A stretch of 64,000 nucleotides of DNA from Autumnicola patrickiae (GTDB lineage: Bacteria; Bacteroidota; Bacteroidia; Flavobacteriales; Flavobacteriaceae): NCBI RefSeq assembly GCF_031846525.1, contig NZ_JAVRHM010000001.1, forward strand, positions 124,001 to 188,000, in the 5' to 3' direction. Positions within the stretch are counted from its first letter, which is position 1. Every line of letters starts with the position of its first letter. The position numbers were made by a program, and so were the translations under genes. Below the pieces are notes generated by a model. That model did not search any database and had not been told where the DNA came from. It saw nothing but the letters and a program-made list of their open reading frames with translations. Below, piece by piece: positions 36,220 to 46,114 of the stretch.

Positions 36220-37029
36220 TTAAAAATTCTGTAATCTTGCATCTATGTCGTTTAATGATGCTTCTATAGCCTCACTGTATTCACCTTCGGGATAATACTT
36301 CCTGTACAATGAATAATGTTCTTTTGCTTCTATTAACCGCTCTTCCATCAACTGAAGGTAACTGTTAATTGCCAGTTCGTAAGCAGCATCAAATTTATAA
36401 TAAAAAGCTGCTTCCCTAAAAGGCGAACCGGGATATGTGGCAATAAAATTATCGAAGGAGACAACTGCAGCTTTATAGTCCATAGTTTTATGATATTGCT
36501 TGGCAATCTCATAAGCTTTTTTCTCGAGTTTGATTCGTAATTCTGTAGCCATGTCATTTGCCTGCTCTGCATATTCCCCATCAGGATATGTATCCAGATA
36601 CGTTTGCAATAGTATTATTGCTTTATCTGTTTCGGTTTGATCAAGATCATACCGCGGCGACTCGTAATAATTACTGGCTGCCATTTTAAACATGGCTTCT
36701 TCCGCTTTTTCACTTTCAGGGTAAGTTTGCAGGAAACGTTCAAACTCAAAGGAGGCCAAAAGATGATCGCCAACCTGGTAATAAGTATCGGCAACTAGAT
36801 AGCTAATTCGCTGTCCCTGAGGTTTACCTCTTAGCTGAGGCGTAATCTGTTCGAACAAACGCAAAGCTTTTCTAAGGGTGCGGTTACTGTTTTCTTCCTT
36901 GCCTTCGTTATATAAATTCTCTGCGTAAGCATATTTTTCCCCGGTATCCTCACTCTTCAGCATCTTTTGATATTCGCCGCAGGACACTGTAAGTAATACA
37001 ACAAAGAGAAGTAAAATTCCTTTTTTCAT
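36220..37029 (-). CDS. bamD: Outer membrane protein assembly lipoprotein BamD
   Basis: Lipoprotein component of the beta-barrel assembly (BAM) machine. 269 residues with lipobox LLTVSCG after the signal MKKGILLLFVV, then TPR-type helical repeats: ASFEFERFLQTYPESEKAEEAMF, AIILLQTYLDTYPDGEYAEQA and AAVVSFDNFIATYPGSPFREAA. The repeated F-x6-YP-x6-A pattern is the BamD signature. Two consecutive ATGs occur (37032, 37029); either is possible. Confidence 0.93.
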   Translation of the reverse strand: MKKGILLLFVVLLTVSCGEYQKMLKSEDTGEKYAYAENLYNEGKEENSNRTLRKALRLFEQITPQLRGKPQGQRISYLVADTYYQVGDHLLASFEFERFLQTYPESEKAEEAMFKMAASNYYESPRYDLDQTETDKAIILLQTYLDTYPDGEYAEQANDMATELRIKLEKKAYEIAKQYHKTMDYKAAVVSFDNFIATYPGSPFREAAFYYKFDAAYELAINSYLQLMEERLIEAKEHYSLYRKYYPEGEYSEAIEASLNDIDARLQNF

Positions 37030-37178
37030 CATTTGTAAAAACATCTGGCAAAAATACATTTTTCTCCACTATAAAAAAAACTTTCCATAGCTACAGGAAT
37101 AACCTATAAATCAGGAAATTATTATACAGGAAATTAAAATTCTACAAACACTTCAGCCTTAGCAGTCGCTACGAAAGA

Positions 37179-38063
37179 TTAAAAAGCGTCTACGAAATCT
37201 TCAATTTTATTTTGAAGGGCATCTGTCGCTCTTACCAATGGTAGCCGCAGGTTATTCTTGCACAACTCTTTTTTGGCCAGCAAAGTTTTAATTCCCGAAG
37301 GGTTTCCTTCAGCAAAAATAAGGCTTATAGAAGGTGCTATTTTGTAATGAAGTTTATAGGCTTCTTTGGATTTCCCTTCCAGCCCCAATCTTACCATTTC
37401 CGAAAACTCTTTAGGAAAACCCTGTCCAATCACAGAAATCACTCCTTTTCCTCCGGCAAGGATCATTGGTAAAGTAATCATATCATCTCCCGAAATTACC
37501 AGAAACTCTTCCGGCACGAGGCTAATAAGCTGCATAGCCTGTACCATATCGCCCGCCGCTTCCTTTATCCCGATGACGTTGGGAATATTGCGCGCTATAC
37601 GATTAACGGTTTCAGGCAGTATATTAGAAGACGTTCTTCCCGGCACATTGTATAAAATAACAGGTTTTGGGGACGCATCTGCTATGGCACGAAAATGCTG
37701 ATAAATTCCTTCCTGAGTAGGCTTGTTATAAAACGGCGAAACAGACAATACTGCTGTGAAATCCTCAAGATCGGACTCCCCCAGCTCTTCTACAAGGGCC
37801 ATGGTATTATTTCCGCCTATTCCCAACACCAAAGGAAGCCTGCCGTTATTTTTGGCAATTATTGTCGCAATAACCAGCTCCTTTTCCTCTGCAGTGAGCG
37901 TAGCACTTTCTGCTGTAGTACCAAGTACCACAAGATAATCTACCCCATTCTGGATCTGATCTTCCACAAGCTTTTCCAGTGCTGCAACATCTACAGAAAA
38001 ATCATTATTAAACGGAGTAATTAAAGCAACTCCTGTTCCTATCAAAGCGTCCATTTTATTCAA
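37179..38063 (-). CDS. dapA: 4-hydroxy-tetrahydrodipicolinate synthase
   Basis: Aldol condensation of pyruvate with aspartate semialdehyde, the first committed step of the diaminopimelate/lysine pathway. 294 residues, TIM barrel. GTGVALITPFNNDFSVD begins the fold, LGTTAESATLT contains the Thr pair, LYNVPGRTSSNI contains the catalytic Tyr and VIGIKEAAGD contains the Schiff-base Lys. dapF lies at 59.8 kb in the same window. A promoter-like element is about 290 nt upstream (38353-38360). Confidence 0.96.
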   Translation of the reverse strand: MNKMDALIGTGVALITPFNNDFSVDVAALEKLVEDQIQNGVDYLVVLGTTAESATLTAEEKELVIATIIAKNNGRLPLVLGIGGNNTMALVEELGESDLEDFTAVLSVSPFYNKPTQEGIYQHFRAIADASPKPVILYNVPGRTSSNILPETVNRIARNIPNVIGIKEAAGDMVQAMQLISLVPEEFLVISGDDMITLPMILAGGKGVISVIGQGFPKEFSEMVRLGLEGKSKEAYKLHYKIAPSISLIFAEGNPSGIKTLLAKKELCKNNLRLPLVRATDALQNKIEDFVDAF

Positions 38064-38492
38064 TTCTTTTTATAATTATTCAATACTACATCCCCGTTTC
38101 AGAAAAAAATTTCCTTCTGGCTACTAAAACTTCATAATCTGCAAAAATGTTATTGTGATTCCGGTATCCAATATGAATTTTGCTTCAGTTTTGATTATTT
38201 CCTGAAAATTTTCAATTCTTTTAGAGCTTCAGAAGCTTACTTTTTACTTCTAAATAAACAGCCTTACTTAATAAAGAAATTAAAGCCGGACTTTATTTTG
38301 ACAATTTTCATGTTCTGGTAAAATAAAACTGCGGTTTCCTGATTAAGGGGCACAAATGTAATTAAAATCTATAAAGGCTAAAGTCTGCAAGGGTTTTCCG
38401 CAGCACTTGTACTGCATTATTTAACACCTTTTCCATATTTGTGAAATGCTGTACAACTATTCGACATGAATAATTGCAGAAAAAAGTTGATT
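38064..38492. other. Upstream region of dapA with a candidate promoter
   Basis: Gene-free, AT-rich. On the minus strand a good -7 element TACATTTG (38360-38353), extended by TGCC, matches the Bacteroidota consensus but would give a leader of about 280 nt before dapA. I recognise no riboswitch in this leader. No terminator is evident for the membrane-protein gene that ends at 38493. Confidence 0.5.
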
Positions 38493-39191
38493 TTACAGAA
38501 ATTGGCGGAGATTAAGCTTCTTCTCTTTTGTAGTAAAAAAATAAAAAATAAAGAGGGCTGTAGCGAAATGCAAAATATTCTGAACCAGTTTAATTCCCAG
38601 GTCCATCAGATACATTTGCTGCATATTTTCGAAAATATCGGCAAAAATTATAGCCAGCACCAGGGCTATAAAAAACACAGATTTTTTTGAGTAAGAATTA
38701 ATATAATATACAAGGGCAACAATTGCCAGGATAAGGAGGCTGAAATAGTAGAGCGCATAGATACTAAGCTCTGCCATACTGCCGGGATGTTCCTTGATTT
38801 TAAGGAAATGAAGTGTGAAAAAATATCCGTTTATAAGTAAAAGAAAGCCCCCAAAGAATAGAATAAAACTATTTGCCTTAACCTTTTTGGTAAACCTCAA
38901 CGCTTCCCTGCTTAGGAAAAGATAGGCGGTCACGAGTAGCAAAAGTCTAAGAATGTTAAAATACCAGTTATGAGGCAAGAAAATGGTAAGTTCAGAAAGA
39001 AAGAATACAAATAGAAAACCGATTAAATTTCTATTGGAAAAACATAAACTCTGGGAAAATAAAAGGAGTGGAATTATAAAGAACAGAATCCGGGTAGCCT
39101 CTTGTAGCCATTCCAGCTGAAATAGTATTGCATATATATTTAGCGCCAGAACGATGCAGGCCAGGGGCAGGCAAAGTTTTTTGATCTTCAT
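38493..39191 (-). CDS. Hypothetical polytopic membrane protein
   Basis: I do not recognise the family. 232 residues, about seven hydrophobic segments (for example LCLPLACIVLALNIYAILF, ILFFIIPLLLFSQSLCF, FLFVFFLSELTIFL, FILFFGGFLLLINGYFF, YYFSLLILAIVALVYYI, VFFIALVLAIIFADIFENM, ILHFATALFIFYFF). Size and helix count resemble YhhN/lysoplasmalogenase-type proteins, and a polar FADIFENMQQ near the end of the sixth segment could be functional, but this is a loose comparison. It stands alone, leftward, with the divergent 5'-nucleotidase gene 146 nt away. Confidence 0.7.
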   Translation of the reverse strand: MKIKKLCLPLACIVLALNIYAILFQLEWLQEATRILFFIIPLLLFSQSLCFSNRNLIGFLFVFFLSELTIFLPHNWYFNILRLLLLVTAYLFLSREALRFTKKVKANSFILFFGGFLLLINGYFFTLHFLKIKEHPGSMAELSIYALYYFSLLILAIVALVYYINSYSKKSVFFIALVLAIIFADIFENMQQMYLMDLGIKLVQNILHFATALFIFYFFTTKEKKLNLRQFL

Positions 39192-39337
39192 AAGTAGGTT
39201 TTCGGACGGGACAATTTAAGAAAATTTTACAAATTGTTCTAAATGCCAAACTCTTAAGATTAAAAAAATATTACTTTTTGAATAAGGTTTCGGATTAAAT
39301 ACAGCAAGTTCTATCTTTACCCCTTCAAAAAGAACTA

Positions 39338-40099
39338 ATGAAAATAACTCAAAAAGCTGCTTATATTTTAGGTCTCGTTACCCTTGTTTCCTGTAATGAC
39401 AGCCTATACCAAAATACAGAAATTTCCGGGGAAAGAATTCCGGTAGACCAGCAGATAAAAGAAGATACTGCAATTACAAACTTTATACAACCGTATAAAG
39501 AGCATCTTAATGTAACGCTTGATAGTACCCTGGCCTTTAATCCTACATCTTTATCCAAAACCGACGGCACCTTAAACACCGCCATTGGAAATTTAATGGC
39601 CGATATTGTTATGGAGCAGGCTAATCCCGTTTTTAAGAAAAGAACCGGGAAAAATATCGACGTCGTACTGCTCAACCATGGTGGAATTCGTTCTACACTA
39701 AATCAGGGAAATATCTCCGCACGATCTGCCTATGCACTCATGCCTTTTGAAAATGAGATTGTAGTAGCCGAATTAAATGGCCTGAAAATAATGGAAATGT
39801 TACGTTACCTGGAAGATGCCGGCACCGCACATCCTGTTAGTGGAATTAAAATCCAGGTGAATAGTGATTATAAAGTGACCGGCGCGCAAATTGACGGCCG
39901 GGAAATTGATAGCACCAGCAATTATTTTGTTGCAACTTCAGATTATCTCCAGCAAGGAGGTGATAACATGAATTTCTTTAAAAACCCTGTAGCGCTTTAC
40001 AATGTAGACTATAAGCTCCGGAATGCAATAATTGATTATTTTTCGAAGGTAGATACTTTGGATGCCAAAATAGATGACCGTTACATTGTGGTTAAATAA
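39338..40099 (+). CDS. 5'-nucleotidase C-terminal-domain lipoprotein
   Basis: 253 residues with a lipoprotein signal (AYILGLVTLVSCN), then the substrate-binding 5_nucleotid_C domain: GTLNTAIGNLMADIVME, VVLLNHGGIRSTLNQGNIS (the diagnostic N-x-GGIR) and DYLQQGGDNMNFF. The catalytic metallophosphoesterase half is absent and is instead encoded by the next gene, 49 nt downstream, giving a split UshA-like enzyme with C-domain first. Predicted envelope nucleotidase activity requires both proteins (inference). A -7-like TATCTTTAC lies about 20 nt upstream of the ATG. Confidence 0.92.
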   Translation: MKITQKAAYILGLVTLVSCNDSLYQNTEISGERIPVDQQIKEDTAITNFIQPYKEHLNVTLDSTLAFNPTSLSKTDGTLNTAIGNLMADIVMEQANPVFKKRTGKNIDVVLLNHGGIRSTLNQGNISARSAYALMPFENEIVVAELNGLKIMEMLRYLEDAGTAHPVSGIKIQVNSDYKVTGAQIDGREIDSTSNYFVATSDYLQQGGDNMNFFKNPVALYNVDYKLRNAIIDYFSKVDTLDAKIDDRYIVVK

Positions 40100-40148
40100 A
40101 ATAAAAAAAACTCGCCAGAAGTCCCTTTACAACAATTGAAGTTTATTT

Positions 40149-41057
40149 ATGAAAAGAAGAAATTTTATCCGACAAACCTCAGCAGCCACAGCTTTTGTGG
40201 GCATTGGGGGATTATCATCACTCTCATTTAAACCTGCTTCCAAAAAACATATTACCATTCTCCATACCAATGATGTTCACAGCCATATTGAACCTTTTGG
40301 ACCGGACGCACCACGGAATCCCAATATGGGTGGAGTAGCACGAAGGGCGACTTTAGTAGAACAAATAAGACAGGAAAATCCAAATACGCTTCTTCTTGAT
40401 GCCGGTGATATTTTTCAGGGTACTCCCTATTTTAATTTCTACGGAGGAGAACTGGAGTTTAAACTAATGAGCAAAATGAAGTATGATGCAGCCACTATAG
40501 GAAACCATGATTTTGACAACGGTATTGACGGACTTTATGCTCAGCTTCCACACGCCGACTTTAGTTTTATTTCTTCTAATTATGATTTTAGCAATACTAT
40601 CCTGGATGGCCATACGCTGCCCCAGCAGATTTTTAAAAAAGATGGAGTGAAAATTGGCATATTTGGGCTCGGGATAGAATTGGAGGGATTAGTAAACAGC
40701 AAACTCTTTAAAGAAACAAAATACCTGGATCCCATAGAAATGGCACAGGAAATGACGCGCAAACTGAAAGAAGATGAACAATGCGATCTTGTTATTTGCC
40801 TTTCGCATCTTGGTTACAAATATAACAGCGATAAGATTTCGGATCTTAAACTCGCCCGGGCAACAGAAAATATCGATTTAATTATTGGCGGACATACACA
40901 CACTTTTCTTGATAAACCCACCATTGAAACGAATAAATCGGGTAAAAAAGTACTTGTAAACCAGGTTGGTTGCTACGGTCTCTATTTAGGCCGAATAGAT
41001 TTTTATCTTGATAATGACAACAATATCGAAGCAGACGGAGTGAAAATTTCAGTTTAA
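40149..41057 (+). CDS. Metallophosphoesterase (5'-nucleotidase N-terminal domain)
   Basis: 302 residues carrying the di-metal catalytic domain: ITILHTNDVHSHIEPF, LLLDAGDIFQGTPYF, ATIGNHDFDNGIDG (Asn-His), VICLSHLGYKY and LIIGGHTHTFLDKP. The N-terminus MKRRNFIRQTSAATAFVGIG resembles a Tat-type signal (R-R-N-F-I), unlike the lipoprotein signal of its partner. No 5_nucleotid_C domain is present, so it completes the upstream gene product. Confidence 0.92.
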   Translation: MKRRNFIRQTSAATAFVGIGGLSSLSFKPASKKHITILHTNDVHSHIEPFGPDAPRNPNMGGVARRATLVEQIRQENPNTLLLDAGDIFQGTPYFNFYGGELEFKLMSKMKYDAATIGNHDFDNGIDGLYAQLPHADFSFISSNYDFSNTILDGHTLPQQIFKKDGVKIGIFGLGIELEGLVNSKLFKETKYLDPIEMAQEMTRKLKEDEQCDLVICLSHLGYKYNSDKISDLKLARATENIDLIIGGHTHTFLDKPTIETNKSGKKVLVNQVGCYGLYLGRIDFYLDNDNNIEADGVKISV

Positions 41058-41088
41058 ATTGAAGTAGAAGCTTTTACAGGGATTTCTT

Positions 41089-41520
41089 CTAATTCATATC
41101 CCGATATTCATTTTTTTCATTTTCCTGATTTTCAGCAAAAATTTCCTGCAATTTTTCCTTTTTCAAAGGTTTCGATAAAAAGCCGGCAACAAAAGGATAT
41201 TGTTCCTTTTGGCGGGAGAAGCTCTCTATAGAAGAAGTTAAGATATATATGATAAGCTGATTCTTTATTTGATCCTGAAAATTTTTAAAAACATCCAGGA
41301 AATCCCATCCCGTCATTGTTGGCATGTTAATATCCAGAAACAGAATAGTTTCCAGATTTTCTGATTGTGAATATCTTTCTTCTATAGCTTTGAGAGCTTC
41401 TTCAGGATGAATAAAGGATTCAAACTCAGCTTGATCGTCTGTTCCTTTAATTATATATTCACAAATAAGGTTATTAGTAGGGTCATCATCAACAACCATG
41501 TAATGATGCAGATTTTTCAT
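41089..41520 (-). CDS. Single-domain response regulator
   Basis: 143 residues, receiver only: VVDDDPTNN (acidic pocket), phosphoacceptor Asp in ILFLDINMPTMTG, IYILTSSIES (Thr/Ser switch) and FLSKPLKKEKL (Lys). No output domain. It lies 18 nt downstream of the PAS kinase gene on the same strand, so it is the likely phospho-acceptor of that kinase, acting by protein contact. Confidence 0.9.
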   Translation of the reverse strand: MKNLHHYMVVDDDPTNNLICEYIIKGTDDQAEFESFIHPEEALKAIEERYSQSENLETILFLDINMPTMTGWDFLDVFKNFQDQIKNQLIIYILTSSIESFSRQKEQYPFVAGFLSKPLKKEKLQEIFAENQENEKNEYRDMN

Positions 41521-41538
41521 TATCTCTTATCTTCTTCT

Positions 41539-43416
41539 TTAAAGTTCATCAAATTCAATTTCAAATATAGTGCCTTTATTCACCTCACTATCAATGGTGA
41601 TTTTTCCCCCCAGCATTTCCACCTGGGTCTTTACCATAAATAATCCCATCCCTTTTCCTTCTACATGCTGATGAAAGCGTTTATAAAGACCAAAAACCTG
41701 ATCCTTTTTGGTTGATAAGTCAATACCAAGTCCATTATCAATAAATGTAATGATAAGACTATTATCACGCTTCTCAGACTTTATTTTAATTTTTGGTGGC
41801 AAACCGGGCTGCCGGTATTTTATACTATTTGCAATAAGGTTATAAAAAATGCTGTAAAGATAGCTCTGAATAGTTTTTACCTCCGGCACACAAAAATCTG
41901 TTAGAATTTGCACCTGCTCCAGTTGCATAAGGTTCTTAATACTTGATTCTACAGTATTAACAAGCGACTGCAAATTAACGGACTCTTTTTTTGCATTAAG
42001 ATCAACTTTTACCTGTAGAATATCATTTAGATCCTTTATCACATGATCCAGTCGCTCTACATTATTAAGCAGTTCGTTTAAAAAGTTCTGCCTTAATTCC
42101 TGCGGATACTCCTCCCCACCCATTAATTCTGCCAGTCCAAGGATATTAGCTAACGGCGCCCTTAAATTATGGGAAACGATATAAGAAAATTGCTCCAGGC
42201 CTTTATTGGCAGAAACAAGCTCTTCAGTATAACCCTTTAGACTTTTATTTAACTCCAACAACTTAATATTAGCTTCCTTGCGATCTGTAACATCTTTAAA
42301 ATAAACAGATAATACGTTGTTGGGCGCGGGGTAAGCATTTACTTCATACCACGCCCGGTTACCCTCAAAATATGCTTCAAAATTTTGGGTAGCGTTTTCT
42401 TCCACTGCTTTTTTGAAATAAGTTTCAAAAGATGTATTTCTAATATCAAATACCTTTATAAGTTCTTCACCTAGAATATGCTCTTTAGGAGTTTGAAGTA
42501 CCTTTTCAGCTTCACGATTCCAGTACGTTACCTTCCAGTCCTTATCCAGGGCAAAGAATGCATCACCAATACTTTCGAGAATCACCTCTTTTTCCTCTGA
42601 AGCTTTTAAAACCTCCAATTCCCCTCTCTTCACCTTATCGATATCTTGAAAACTACCATTTATACAAATGCAAACGCCACTTTCAAATTCCGGCTTTCCA
42701 ATAATCCTTACCCAGCGCTCATTACCTTTGGCTGTAATAATTTCAAGTTCGAGCTCAAAGGAAATATTTTTTTCTACTGCACTCCCCAATGCTTTTACCA
42801 TTGCATTTCTATCTTTACCTGACTTAAAAAAACTTACCGCATCTTTATATTGGGGTGCAAAATCCTGCGGCAGTTCATGTATTTCCTTAATTATGGAAGA
42901 CCAGTAAAGCGAATTTTTCTTAAGATGAAGTTCATAACTCCCTATTCTTGCAAGGTTAGATGCATTGTCCAACAGATCCCGTAATTTCTTGTTTTCAGTA
43001 ATATCCTGCATTGCACCTACCATTCGAAGAGCTTTTTTGTTTTTGTCCCGAATGATAAAACCACGATCGATTACATATGCATACTCACCGTTTGCTTTTT
43101 TAAATTTGTATTCTTCCCTCCAGTTATTCTTCCTTCCCTCATGTGCAGCATATATCGATTTAATAACTCGTTCGGAATCTTCGGGATGAATTCGATCTTT
43201 CCAGTAATCTATATTTGGAGCAATGGTTTCCAGTACATATCCAAAAAGTTTCTGAAAACTCTCACCCCACAGCAAGTAGCCGGTTTTTAGATCCCAATCC
43301 CAAATAGCATCAAATGTAGCTTTGGAAACAAGTTCGTACCGCTTGTTGCTTTCCTTTAGAGAACGCTCTGCCTTTACCCTGTCTGTTATATCTATACCTA
43401 CACATTGTACTTCCAT
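41539..43416 (-). pseudogene. C-terminal fragment of a frameshifted multi-PAS sensor histidine kinase
   Basis: 625 codons from an internal ATG, but the homologous frame continues upstream to about 43475 (WDFVCLTDTEGRPMEVQ). Contents: end of a fifth PAS domain, three further PAS/PAC domains (YELVSKATFDAIWDWDL; ASNLARIGSYELHL; KEVILESIGDAFFAL), a HisKA-type segment with phosphoacceptor His in FSYIVSHNLRAPLANIL, then HATPase_c (N box SIFYNLIANSIKYR, G1 DNGLGIDL, G2 GKGMGLFMVKTQVEMLGG). The kinase core is intact. It is separated from the N-terminal part by a one-base frameshift in a C6 run (43470-43475). It could be expressed separately, restored by slippage, or reflect a sequencing error. Confidence 0.85.
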
Positions 43417-43436
43417 GGGCCTGCCTTCCGTATCGG

Positions 43437-45662
43437 TTAGACATACAAAATCCCATAACGTTGTTTTTGCCCCCCATCTTTTTGAAGCTTATCTATTTCT
43501 ACCTGAAATACTTCATTTGGATGTTCCACACAAGCCTCAAAACTCTCTGTTACCAGGTCATGATGTTCCGGATAAATAGAAGTAAGCGCACTTTTTCCTA
43601 TTAAATCTTCAGAATAGATCCACTTAAAATCTTTTTGAAATTTATCATTTACATAAGTAAAATAGCCTCCCAGGTCTGTCCTTATTAAATAATTTGTCTG
43701 GGATTTAAGGATTGCATGATGGCGGGCCTCGCTTCGCATTAACCTTTGCACATATTCTTTACGCTCTGTAATGTCCTGCACAGAGCCTTTAAACATAATA
43801 CCTAAACCGTCCTCGTTTTTTATCTGTTTTCCCTTCTCGTGAATCCATTTTACGCTGCCATCTGGTAAAATGATACGATGCTCATAATCCAGATCTTTTG
43901 CCCCGGAGATAGCATCCAACTGCCCTTGCTTAAATTCCTCTAAATCATCGGGATGGATAGTTTTTAGAAATTCTTCTTCACTTACCTGGAAAAATTCTTT
44001 TTCCCTTCCCCAGATATTATAAACTTCATCACTCCAGTAAAAGGTATTCTCCCGGAAATTGACTTCCCAATAACCCATTTTTCCAATTCTCTGGGCCATC
44101 CTAAGTTTAGATTCTTCCTCTTTAAGCCTTTCAAAAATTTCATTTCTTTCTGTAATATCCTGTAAAACCGAAAGGATACACCTTCTTTCCTTAAACATAA
44201 GGCTGTAGGCCCAGACCTCAACTTCTATTCGTGTTTGATCTTTTTTAAGGTGAACAGAAGATGCAGACCCAATAACCTGATCTGTAGTCAGCTCCTTTTT
44301 TATAAACTTAAGAAAATCCGGAACATCTTCTTTTGGTCTCAAGTCCAGAATGCTCATACTTAAGAATTCTTCCCGACTATATCCATAGTGTTTAATTGCA
44401 GCCTGGTTAACATCTAGAACTTCCAGTGTTTTCTGATCATAAATTATATTTGGCAACGGACTATACTGAAACAAAAGCTCATAATTCTCTTTTGAAGCCC
44501 TTATCTCTTCTTCTGCTTTTTTCTTATCTGAAATATCCCTTATAATAACAGACATTTTGACCTCTCCAAATGCATCTGTAAAAACTGCAGAAGTGAGTTC
44601 GGCAGGAAATTTACTTCCGTCCTTCCTTAACATAGTAAGTTCTGCATGACCATTACCCGTTCTTTCACGCTCCTTCATAACTACACTGAGCCTGGGATCA
44701 TTCCCGTCTACCACTCCAGATCGTCCTGCCCTGCAAAGCTCCTCTTCAGTCATTTGAAAAATACTACAGGCTGCAGGATTTGCAGCATGAATTTTCCCGC
44801 TAGGTTCTGTAAGTAATATCCCGTCTGGACTGGTTTCAAAAAAAGCCCGATACTTTTCTTCGCTTTCCTTTATGACGTTATTAGCTTCTTTACGTTCTGT
44901 AATATCCCTAAAATTATTAACGATTCCTTTTACAGCAGGATTATCCAACATGTTAGTAAGTGTCGCTTCCAACCAACGCCAGCTCCCATCTTTATGCCTA
45001 ATCCTTACTACCGCTGCTTTTACAGGCTTTCCTGGATTTTCCAGACATGCTCTCATATTTCGCTCAGCCGCTTCCTTATCATCTTCATGAGAAATGTCCA
45101 GCGTTCTAATTTGAAGAGCTTCTTCTATGGTATAGCCCAGAATACTTTCTATTGAAGGAGACACATAGGTTGTTTCTCCTTGTGGTGTGATAACCAGGAC
45201 TCCATCAGCCCCGTTCTCTATCAGGCTTTTAAACTTATTTTCATTATACTTTAATTGCCTGACATATCTTTCCCTTTCTATTTCGCATTTAAATTTTTCC
45301 AGGGAGCTTTCCACGGCCCCTGGAAGTCTTTTCAGCTGATTTTTCAATATAAAATCATCTGCTCCCCTTTTCAAAATATCAACGACAAACTCTACTGTTA
45401 CTCCTTGGCTCACAACAATAAATGGCACATCGAGATTACAGCCATTAAGAATTTCCAGTGCTTTTTTGGCATGAAATGAAGAAATGGAATGCTCTGAGAG
45501 AATTAAATCGGGCTTAAAACTCTCCAGAACAGATAGAAATTCCTCTCCTGTTTTAATTAAAAGTATTTCAGGATCAAAACCCCCTATCCTTAATGCCTCT
45601 GCAATCAGTTCTGCATCTTCGGATGAGTTTTCGAGATGTACGATTTTTAATTTTTTACCCAT
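43437..45662 (-). pseudogene. N-terminal fragment of a frameshifted multi-PAS sensor kinase: receiver-like domain plus PAS domains
   Basis: 741 codons ending shortly after DKLQKDGG, where the frame is lost. Residues about 5-125 form a receiver-like domain, but the phosphoacceptor position reads LILSEHSI (Glu57 in place of Asp) and the acidic pair reads LENS, so it is probably a pseudo-receiver. Four complete PAS/PAC modules follow (FKSLIENGADGVLVI; YRAFFETSPDGILLT; YELLFQYSPLPNIIY; KLRMAQRIGKMGYWEV) and a fifth (HHAILKSQTNYLIRTDL) is interrupted. With one added G the two fragments join into about 1,374 residues with eight PAS domains, a soluble or peripheral cytoplasmic kinase with no membrane helices. 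Confidence 0.85.
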
Positions 45663-46114
45663 ATAAATAACTATCCTTTTCTACCCTGATCTCCTGATAT
45701 ACAGCAAAAGGAAATATGTGTCTTCTAATAAGGTGATAATCAAATTATCGATTAATTGTAAGTTTTTTACGATAAACAGCATGCTGAAGATCGGAAAAAT
45801 AAATTATTTTAATGAAAAGATAAGCCTTTATTTCTGTGTAGATTTAAAACAGAAGTTAAAATTAGATTTAAATTATCTGAATATCAATGCATTAACCAGT
45901 AATCAGAAAAAGCCTGGAATTATATTTACTATGGAAACTATCAGCCCTAAGAATGCAGCTTTTACACTTTAGATGATTCATCTTTAAGTTCATATCGAAA
46001 AAGATAATCATTTACCCCTATTTAATAGATAAATTTTCCCTTAGGGTTAATTCCAAAATTTGCAATACTCTTTAGAATGAGAACCAAAAGGGATAAATTA
46101 ATTTCCCAATTTCA
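45663..46114. other. Spacer between ligA and the PAS kinase gene
   Basis: AT-rich with no recognised element. A rightward 84-codon frame (45718-45972) has biased Lys/Asn/Ile composition and no family features, and I do not call it. No terminator for the rightward direction or clear promoter for the kinase gene was found. Confidence 0.5.

Noticed and set aside
45718..45972. An 84-codon rightward frame in the ligA-kinase spacer.
   Set aside because: Composition is AT-driven (Lys, Asn, Ile), with no signal, motif or promoter; kept only as a remark on the spacer.
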